Below, piece by piece: positions 19,204 through 27,800 of a stretch of 38,818 bases of DNA. The position numbers and the translations under genes are program-made. Positions within the stretch are counted from its first letter, which is position 1; every line of letters starts with the position of its first letter. The DNA lies in contig BRYA01000115.1 in NCBI GenBank assembly GCA_030267965.1, positions 1 through 38,818 of the forward strand, written 5' to 3'. The notes under the pieces were generated by a model. It saw only the letters and a list, made by a program, of their open reading frames with translations. It did no database searches and had not been told where the DNA came from. This DNA comes from Triparma columacea (Eukaryota; Sar; Bolidophyceae; Parmales; Triparmaceae).

Positions 19204-20229
19204 TAAGCGAGCGCTTCTAACCCAGCGCCCCTAACCTTACCTTAACCCTAACGAGCACCCACCTCCTCCTCCTCCTCCTCCTCCGAGAGGCTTGAGTGAT
19301 AACTAACGTTCGCGAGATCGCAACGCTTTTTCAATTTAAATAGATAAAATGGAAGGTCTTGATGACGCGGTTCCAAAAATACTTTCAGATTGTCTAAAAA
19401 CGCGTAAGAAAGAGGAGAAATAGCGATGGAAATGGGAGAAATAGCGATGGAAAGAGGAGAAGGAGGGGAAGGGGAGGGAGGAGGAGGAGGAGGGGACGGC
19501 GACACAGACAGGGAAGGGGAAGGGGAAGAACGACATGTTGAGCTGTATTGTATTATAGATGTGTGTGTGTGTATATAAAGATAGATCCTTTATGGTTTGT
19601 GTCACACTGTCGACAGAGAGTCTTTAATATTCACACACACACACATAGAGCAAATATAAAGTGTGACACACACACACAACACACACAAAGTGTATCTAAA
19701 GTGTGTGTGTGTGTGAATATAATGTGTGTGTGGAGTGTACAACAAGAAGAGTCTATTATGATTGCAAGATTGCTCTGCTCCCATCTTTCTGGTTCTGGTC
19801 TGTCTCTGTCTCCCCTCCCTCTCCCCTCCCTCTCCCTCTTATCGTTCCTGCTCCTCCCTCTCTCTTCTCCTCTTCTCCTCTTCTCCTTCTCGACCTCCTC
19901 CCTCCTCTTTCTGAAGGTTTAGAAATCTGGAAATCTCGGGAAAATCTCGGGAAAATCTCCATTTTTTCTACATTTTTCTCCATTTTTATAGCTCTATACG
20001 TCGAAATACCACCTTTTATGCATACTACACACACGTAGCTACTCAAATATGCTAAAATTGGCTCAAATAGATGCAATTAAAGGATTTTAGATCCTTTAGA
20101 CCCTAACCCTCCTCTCGTTGGTGTGAGAAGGGAGAAGAGAGAGAAGAGAGGTTAGGGTTATGTTAGGGTTGTGTTAGGGTTAGGCTTAGGGGCGCTGAGG
20201 AGTAGTTACATTGGTTAGAGCGCTAACCC
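19204..20229. other. Spacer between eIF1A copies with telomere-like ends
   Basis: No firm gene. Both ends carry telomere-like CCCTAA/TTAGGG motifs: near 19217-19251 (CAGCGCCCCTAA...TTAACCCTAAC) and 20097-20240, where GTTAGGGTT recurs. The two ends share CAGCGCCCCTAA in opposite orientation (near 19219 and 20190). Inside are (CCT)n and GA-rich tracts, and an inverted pair of CA/TG microsatellites (about 19627-19645 and 19700-19718) that could fold. A 25-codon ATG ORF begins at 19348 and has no recognised match. Confidence 0.6.
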
Positions 20230-21165
20230 TAACAGACAGACAGAAACGGCAGACACAAAAGGCAGACACAAAGGCAGACAGAAAAAGCCATAGCACCTCC
20301 CTTCTTTTGACACAAAAATGCTGCCTTGGTTTTAACAGCATCTTCCCCCGTCTTCTCCCCCCCCCCATCCCTTCCCTTCTCTCCTTCCATCTTCCCTCCC
20401 CCTCTTTATATATCATCGAAATCAATTCCGATATCATCATCGCTCCCTTCCCCTTCCATCGCAATATCAACCGCCGTCTCATTGATCCTCGCCGTCTCCG
20501 GTAGCTCCCCATACTGCTTCAAGTTCCTCGCTTCATCCGCCGTATACTTATGGATAATATCAACCTTCTCATCCTGAAATTCCCTCAATCCACAAAGCAC
20601 GATATCCCCGGCTGTAACCCAGACCTTCTTCCTCATCTTACCGCGGATGTGACCCAGCCGGGTCACGCCGTCGAAACAGAAACACTCGCAACGACCGTTA
20701 CCGAGCATGCGGACTACCTGAGCGTACTCTTGACCGGACTCTTTGTACTCCAGCTCGCGCTTGGTCTCCTCGTTGTCGTTCTTACCACGACGACGGTTCT
20801 TTCCTCCTTTTCCTAAGGGCGGGGGAAGCGAGAAGAGGTTAAGTTGGGTTAGGGTGTGTGTGTTGGTATGTGTGTGTGTGTGTTGGTGTGTATGTGTGCC
20901 TGTGTGTGTGTTTATGCCTATACTACAGCTACATATAGCTACATACAACTACATATAACTGCATACAGCTACGTAGAGCTATATAGGCATACATAGGGGC
21001 ATAGATAGGTACAGCCAGTGAATAAATAAGACTCGAGATGATGAAATGAGATGAAATGAGCTTATAAATATGCCATAAATGCCTTTTTAGCTACATATAA
21101 GTGCATATACTTGTCCATACGTATCTGTTATACCCTTTAACCATTTCAATAGTCATATAACCCTC
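20230..21165. repeat. Segmental duplication, copy 2
   Basis: Counterpart of 18253-19203. Here the intron of eIF1A continues beyond the end of the similarity (near 21165) up to the MPKNK exon at 21299-21314, so this is the complete and probably original copy. On its left the similarity begins in the GGCAGACA-rich run directly after a CTAACCCTAACAG telomere-like motif. Confidence 0.88.
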
Positions 21166-21314
21166 TTATTGCCTCAATAATGGTCAGAATATATAATTGA
21201 GGGCCGCAATGAAAGGAGCCATTTATCATCATTATCCACATTAGGAGAGATTTCACACACGCAATAACAACATATAGACTATTTGTGTGGTGACGTACCT
21301 TTGTTTTTAGGCAT
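20406..21314 (-). CDS. EIF1A: Translation initiation factor eIF1A, complete copy (2 exons)
   Basis: Spliced model 21314-21299 and 20812-20406, 140 residues. Exon 1 is only 16 bp: it encodes MPKNK plus one base, followed by the donor GTACGT. Exon 2 resumes with [12 protein letters not shown], restoring the universally conserved eIF1A start. The OB-fold ([39 protein letters not shown]) and the C-terminal acidic tail ([12 protein letters not shown]) are all present and the length fits the family. eIF1A binds the 40S A site, helps scanning and start selection, and contacts eIF5B through the DIDDI-like tail. The 486-bp intron is the longest in the window and is filled with GTGT runs and short AGCTACATA-type repeats. 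It starts 126 bp from the divergent coiled-coil gene. Confidence 0.96.
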
Positions 21315-21440
21315 ACTGCTTGGTGAAGTGAATAATTTACGAGATAAAAAATGGAGGAAAAACACATTCGGACTCCCAGCTCCCAGTCCCGGAAACTAAC
21401 TTTGCCCAAGTTCCCCAAACAACAACATTAATACTCAAAC

Positions 21441-22196
21441 ATGCCCTTTGGACTTTCCACGAAAAAGGCTAAGAAGTCGGACTCAGCCCCAGCAACTCCT
21501 CCAAAATCATCTTCTCCCCTCCCTCCCACATCCTCTTCAAACTCCCTCCCTACCCCCCCCCCTTCGAACCCAACCTCTTCAAAAACAGTAACCCACACCT
21601 CACAAAAGGATCGTATAAAATACGAGCTTGATCAAATGGTACCTCTACAGATTGATTTGGACGGTAATAAACTGCAATTAGAGAACAACGGGGTTTGGGA
21701 GATACAAGAGACTGAAGCTGTAAGATTGAGGTAAGAGAGTGTTAGGGAGGTGGGGGGAGAGGGGAGGGATCTTTAAAACGGTAGAGAGACCTTTGTATAA
21801 CTCGGAGTGTGACGGTTTATCACACCCCACATCAAACACACATACATACACACACACCTTCTCACCCCTTATCACCCCTCTACCCTCCCCCCACACATTA
21901 ACAGGGCGGAGATATCTACACTAACAGCTACAGTTTCTTCCAAGTCCTCCGAAGTCGAAGCTCTCCTCAAGTCATCTCAAGGTGGTTCAGAAGTAACGAA
22001 CGCGTTGAATTTCAAGCTGGAGGTATTGATGGATATGTTAAGTATCGCTAGAGCGGACGTTACTAAGACGGAGAGAATGCTTGAGAAGGAGAAGATTATC
22101 GCGGATGAATATAGAAAGGAACTTGAAAGAGTATTAGAGATATGCGAAAAGAAAGGATGGGACGTTGGGGAGGTGGGGGGAGTGGGGGGGGAGTGA
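21441..22196 (+). CDS. Small coiled-coil protein of unknown function (2 exons)
   Basis: Spliced model 21441-21730 and 21905-22196, 193 residues; the 174-bp intron has GTAAGA and AACAG sites and splits an Arg codon. Residues 1-55 are Lys/Ser/Pro-rich and disordered-looking (MPFGLSTKKAKKSDSAPATP). Residues about 56-100 contain DRIKYELDQMVPLQIDLDG. Residues about 125-180 form a heptad-like helix (MDMLSIARADVTKTERMLEK, then EYRKELERVLEICEKKGWD), and the end is Gly-rich. No family is recognised. The clean splice junction and heptad periodicity across both exons support a real gene. It is convergent with the chaperonin-like gene, about 100 bp between stops. Confidence 0.75.
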
Positions 22197-22293
22197 CTCT
22201 TTTATGGTGGGGACGACTATTTGTGAATGAAAAAATATATTTATTGTAACAACAACAAAAGGCAACAACCATGGCAACAACAATGCCCCCACC

Positions 22294-23862
22294 TCAACCT
22301 ATCATTCCAACTCCCCTCTCCCAAGCCCCTCTATGAGCTTCTGCGTCAATCCATTCCCCCTCTTCCCTCCCCCCCCATTCTCTTGCCGCATTTTCCACTC
22401 CTATATCTTCGCAAATAATTCCAACCTCATTCACAAGATCCCCCCATGCAACTTCGCCTATAAGAGATATACCAACCTCTGATACAGCCTTTCTCAACGC
22501 CCTGTCACCATCCCAGCGCCCCGTTGAGCCCAGATGACACCAAAGGAATGCTTCAATAACACCCTTCCTAACGACTTTACCTCTCCCCCCCAACACCCTC
22601 CTCAACGTCGCCCCCCCGGCCTTGCACCTACCCTCCAAGAAAGTGGCAATACCCTCGGTCCGACCGCAGAGGACGGCAGCAACCTGAGAATTAACGACAC
22701 TACCATTAACACAACCAGGAACCTGAATACTAAGGAAACCAACCTCCTTCTCCTCCTCCGTAGTAGTAGTAGTAGTAGCACCTCCACGACCAAGGAACCT
22801 ACTCTCGTGTCCCCTTGATTTTCCTAACTTAACCAGAAGCTCAACCTTGGCCTTGGTAACTTGCTCAACTTTAACGTTAAGAAGTCGGCAGACTGCGTCC
22901 GCCTCTGACCTTGTTATATCGTCTATTATTATTAAGGAAACTTCAGAACATACTTCACGGAACAAACGACCGGACGGAGTGGTAGCTTGAAGACGACAAC
23001 CAGATAGTAGGAGGTAATCACACCCGGAAAGGGAGTTGATGTAGGGGCGGATTTGATTTGGACTTTGGAGGTAACGTGTAAGGGTTGAGGAATCTAATAT
23101 AGTTATTGTACTAACACCACAACCCTCAGATATATACCGACGACTAACAGAGGAACGTAAGGAAGGTAAATTAGGGGTGGATATCGGGATGAGGACACCT
23201 TGGTATACTTGTGAGTTAGAGCTGCAAACACCGGACAACTTGAAGAGGGTGGGTGGGGGGTGGGGTGATGATGATAGGGATAATGAGATGGAACGGACGG
23301 TATCACTGTCGTAGGGTAACATACGGATCGCAATGGTTGAGGGAGAGTAGGGTAAAGGGGAGAAGGAGAGGAGGTTTGAAAGGAGAGGGAGTATGGATGA
23401 TATGGAACTTAGGGAACGGGGGAGGGGGGAGGGGGGGGGGGGGAGGGAATTTAGAAATGCGGAAAGGACTACGGGAATCAACTCGGGGAGAGAACCGAGG
23501 ATCTTGTATTGGAGGGTTACGTTTTCAAGAAGCCTATCATGTGATTCTGAGGATGGACCGGAGGGAGGGGGGAGGGATTTCATGTAGTGGTAGAAGGTTG
23601 GTAGGAATTTAACGGTTGAAGGAGACTCGATTGAACACTTCATGGGCAGGGATTGGAGGTAGGTCTCGGCAGAGTGGAGGATTTGGGGGGTTATCATTAC
23701 GGTTATGGGTTTGGAGGGGAGGGGAAGATATGGGAGGAGGGAGGGGGGGGATGGAGAGGGGGGGGGAAGTTGGGCGGGGAGGGGGGGGGGAGAAGTAATT
23801 GTTAAAGAGGTTCCTTCAGCCTCCTCAATCGCAAAATTCTCAGAGCTTGGGACCGATGCCAT
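22294..23862 (-). CDS. Divergent group II chaperonin-like protein (BBS/CCT-related?)
   Basis: Single-exon ORF of 522 codons, unusually long for this intron-rich neighbourhood. After a Pro-rich start, residues about 55-200 are helical (MITPQILHSAETYLQSLPMK). Residues about 205-350 resemble a chaperonin apical domain: VYQGVLIPI, GVSTITILDSSTLTRYLQS, CDYLLLSGCRLQ, EVSLIIIDDITRSEADAVCR. Residues about 385-480 resemble the intermediate/equatorial return: VVNSQVAAVLCGRTEGIATF and KAGGATLRRVL, where CCT proteins have GGGA. The ATP-site motifs of active chaperonins are not evident. This could be an MKKS/BBS10/BBS12-type chaperonin-like factor, but that is a weak inference from pattern. The start codon and first codons lie in the arm of a foldback repeat; Met56 is an alternative start. 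Confidence 0.6.
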   Translation of the reverse strand: MASVPSSENFAIEEAEGTSLTITSPPPLPAQLPPPSPSPPSLLPYLPLPSKPITVMITPQILHSAETYLQSLPMKCSIESPSTVKFLPTFYHYMKSLPPPSGPSSESHDRLLENVTLQYKILGSLPELIPVVLSAFLNSLPPPPSPLPRSLSSISSILPLLSNLLSFSPLPYSPSTIAIRMLPYDSDTVRSISLSLSSSPHPPPTLFKLSGVCSSNSQVYQGVLIPISTPNLPSLRSSVSRRYISEGCGVSTITILDSSTLTRYLQSPNQIRPYINSLSGCDYLLLSGCRLQATTPSGRLFREVCSEVSLIIIDDITRSEADAVCRLLNVKVEQVTKAKVELLVKLGKSRGHESRFLGRGGATTTTTTEEEKEVGFLSIQVPGCVNGSVVNSQVAAVLCGRTEGIATFLEGRCKAGGATLRRVLGGRGKVVRKGVIEAFLWCHLGSTGRWDGDRALRKAVSEVGISLIGEVAWGDLVNEVGIICEDIGVENAAREWGGREEGEWIDAEAHRGAWERGVGMIG

Positions 23863-24169
23863 TTTGGAGATCGGTCCGGTCCGGTCCGGTCCTGGTGTGT
23901 GAGAATTTTTTGGTCCGGTCCGGTCCGGTCCCGGTCCCGGTCCTTACCGGTCCTACTGGTCCCTGCCGGCGTGAATTCATTAAAAAAGTACCAAAAAAGG
24001 ACAAAAGTACTAAAAAAGGACCGTTCGGAGTGGTCCGCCGAGGACCAAAAAAGACCGTTCTGAAAAAACAGGACCGGTCCTGGTCCGGTCCTCAAAAAGA
24101 CCAGGACCGGACCGGACCGGACCGATTTTTCGGTCTTTTTTCCATTCGGTCCCAAGCTCTGAAAATTCT
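23833..24169. mobile_element. GGACCGG foldback element (MITE-like inverted repeat)
   Basis: Two arm segments match in inverted orientation. A 17-bp outer core TCAGAGCTTGGGACCGA lies at 23840-23856 and its complement at 24146-24162. A perfect 26-bp inner segment of GGTCCGG repeats lies at 23871-23896, with its complement at 24100-24125. The middle holds more GGTCCGG/GGTCCC repeats and AAAAAGGAC runs. Both strands stay open for over 390 bases, a consequence of the repeat, with no recognisable protein. Size and structure fit a non-autonomous foldback element. It overlaps the first codons of the chaperonin-like gene. Target-site duplications were not identified. Confidence 0.7.
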
Positions 24170-24869
24170 TCGACAATTCGGAGTTCGGACTGCCCATCCT
24201 CCCTACAACTCACAAAACACACACTGCTCTTTTTACGCACGTTTTTTCCCCTACATACCCCGCACTTCCCTTAACTACCCCTCCTACTCATGTATTTCTC
24301 CATATCCCCAACTAAATAAAGAGAAATTTTTTTAAATCCTCGGACCACAGTCAAAAACTAAAAATTCCGCTAGGATTCCTCGGAATTTTGAGGATCGGAC
24401 AATCAGTTTTATTGTCTTATTTGACAACAAACAACAGGTACATGCTCCACCTTCACCTCCCTTCCGCTTCCCCCGTTCTCTTGTCTATGAACGCCCATGT
24501 ATAATTATACCCCATTCCTGCCTGCAACCCTTTAAACACACCCTCCGACTACACCCTCGGTGGCTGATTTGGGAGATGTGACTTTGTGACCGAAAATGAG
24601 CGATTCGAAACATGTATGTCGTCTTGATCGCCCATAATGGTACTCACCTGAACTTAGCACTTGATGGTTGGCGCGTTTGAGCGATAAAGGAGGGTTAATT
24701 GGGTGATTCCAATATTGATGGATTGCGAAAGCGTTGGTTGGCCAAAAATGAGCTCTTCCACCTGAAGAGTCTTTCGAATCAAAGACACGATTCATCCCCC
24801 CATGTATTGTCGCCCAATTCATAAGATAGCTCACCACGACCCCCCACTCCATCCCCAATCACAACAGTC
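24170..24869. other. Intergenic region
   Basis: About 700 bp between the foldback element and the BspA-like gene. Short ORFs on either strand have no recognised product. A pair of similar AAAATGAGC-type stretches near 24593 and 24746 is the only internal echo. This presumably contains the promoter of the BspA-like gene. Confidence 0.4.
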
Positions 24870-27800
24870 ATGAAGTATAAGAAAATTGCTGTCCTCTTGG
24901 CCCTCCTCTCCACGAGCACGGCCGGTGCTTGTACGACCACCAACTCTGTCAACACTGGTTGTGAGCCCCTCACCGATACCAACTTCAAGACAGCAATTAA
25001 TCTCTGGATTTCCGACCCTACCCAGGCGGAAGCCGACTACGGCCACATCAAGGACTGGTGAGTAGGTTGGAAGGACAAGAGAGCAGATACGAGGGAGAGG
25101 GTCGTGAAATGGGCAGGCGGGTGGATTAATAGGGGACGGGACGGACGGAGCATCGTGGGACGTATACGAACACCTGTACACCTAACCCTTCTACTCTCCT
25201 CTCGGCAATCCGCCTCTCTCCGGATCCCAATTGGACCGCCCGCTGTGCAGGTACACCAAGGATGTCACTGACATGTCGGAGGCATTCTATGAAAAACATA
25301 ATTTCAACGAGGACATCAGCGGATGGGATGTCTCGAGTGTCACTACCATGTGGGGTATGTTCTAGTGAGTATTGAGAGATGCTTTGGAGATGAGGTCTTC
25401 GTGGTTTGCGTGTTATCTTTGTTGCATTCTATTTTAAGTAATACACTCGCTTCTCATTCTAACATTCACACACGCACACGCAAATCTCATCTCGCACATC
25501 TCCACTCGGCATTGAATTCAACGCAGTAACAATTTTTTCTTCAACCAGGATATTGGGAGTTGGGATGTCTCCAGTGTCACTGAAATGTCTGATATGTTCT
25601 AGTGAGTATTGAGAGATGCTTTGGAGATGAGGTCATCGTGGTTTGCGTGTTATCTTCGATGCATCCTATTTTAAGTAATNNNNNNNNNNNNNNNNNNNNN
25701 NNNNNNNNNNNNNNNNNNNNNNCGAGTGTCACTAGAATGTATAATATGTTCTTGTGAGTATTGAGAGATGCTTTGGAGATGAGGTCATCGTGGTTTTCGT
25801 GTTATCTTTGTTGCATTCTATTTTAAGTAATACACTCGCTTCTCATTCTAACACTCACACACGCACACGCAAATCTCATCTCGCACATCTCCACTCGGCA
25901 TTGAATGAAACGCAGTGAGGCTTCTTCCTTCAACCAGGATATTGGGAGTTGGGATGTCTCGAGTGTCACTGACATGGGGTATATGTTCAGGTGAGTATTG
26001 AGAGATGCTTTGGAGATGAGGTCTTCGTGGTTTGCGTGTTATCTTTGCTGCATTCTATTTTAAGTAATACACTCGCTTCTCATTCTAACATTCAGACACG
26101 CACACGCAAATCTAATCTCACACAACTCCACTCGGCATTAAATTCAACGCAGTGGCTGCGGTATACCATGCGGTCATATGTACACACCATCATTCACTGC
26201 CTTCAACCAGGATATTGGGAGTTGGGATGTCTCGAGTGTCATTGACATGGGGGGTATGTTCCGGTGAGTATTGACAGATGCTGGAGTGGAGGTCTTTGTG
26301 GTTTGCGTGCTATCTTGGCTGCATTCTATATTAAGTAATATACTCGCTTCTCATTCTAACATTCACACACGCACACGCAAATCTCATCTCGCACGTCACC
26401 ACTCGGCCTTGAATTCAACGCAGTTACAATGTCTTCGACTTGGATATTGGGAGTTGGGATGTCTCCAATGTCTTTTCCATGGAGGAAATGTTCAGGTGAG
26501 TATTGCGAGATGCTTTGGAGATGAGGTCTTCGTGTATTGCGTGTTATTTTTGTGGCATTCTATTTTAAGTAATACACTCACATCACATTCTAACATTCAA
26601 ACACGCAAATCTCATCTCGCACATCACAACTCGGCATTGAATTAAACGCAGTTGGAGTGCCTTCAACCAGGATATTGGGAGTTGGGATGTCTCCAGTGTC
26701 ACTACCATGGCGAATATGTTCGAGTGAGTATTGAGAGATGCTTTGGAGTGGAGGCCTTTGCTATCTTTGCTGCATTCTATTTTAAGTAATACACTCGCTT
26801 CTCATTCTAACATTCACACACGCACACGCAAATCTCATCTCGCACATCACAACTCGGCATTGAATTAAACGCAGTCAGGCTGATTGGTTCAACCAGGATA
26901 TTGGGAGTTGGGATGTCTCACGTGTCGCTGAAATGTCTGGTATGTTCTAGTGAGTATTGAGAGATGCTTTGGAGATGAGGTCAATGTGGTTTGCGTGTTA
27001 TCTTTGATGCATTCTATTTTAAGTAATACACTCGCTTCTCAATCTAACATTCACAAACGCACACGCAAATCTCATCTCGCACATCACAACTCGGCGTTGA
27101 ATACAACGCAGCTCATCGCCCTTCAACCAGGATATTGGGAGTTGGAAAGTCTCGAGTGTCACTAGAATGGTTGAGATGTTCAAGTGGAGTAACTTCAACC
27201 AGGATATTGGGAGTTGGGATGTCTCGAGTGTCACTGACATGTCTAGTATGTTCGAAGGCTCGCATCTGGTGTGAGTATTGAGTGATATTTCGGAGATGAG
27301 GTCTTCATGGTTTGCGTGCTATCTTTGCTGCATTCTATTTTGAGTAATATACTCGCTTCTCATTCTAACATTCACACACGCACACTCAAATCTCATCTCG
27401 CACATCTCTACTCGGCCTTGAATGAAACGCAGTGAGGCTTCTGTCTTCAACCAGGATATTGGGAGTTGGGATGTCTCGAGTGTCACTAACATGGCGAATA
27501 TGTTCCGGTGAGTATTGATAGATGCTTTGGAGTGGAGGTCTTTGTGGTTTGCGTGCTATCTTTGCTGCATTCTATTTTATGCAATATACTCGCTTCTCAT
27601 TCTAACATTCACACACGCACACGCAAATTTCATCTCGCACATCTCTACTCGGCCTTGATTTAAACGCAGTAACGCAAATGACTTCAACCAGGACGTCACA
27701 GTCTGGAACATATGCAATGTCGGCAACTACTACCAATTTGATTCCATGTTCACTGGCTCCGGCCAACCAGACACTGATCTCAGTTCCGGAGAATGCATTG

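Noticed and set aside
23799..24335. 178-codon plus-strand and 131-codon minus-strand ORFs over the GGACCGG repeat
   Set aside because: Both result from stop-poor GGTCCGG repetition; the products are RSGP-type low-complexity strings without an ATG in a credible context.
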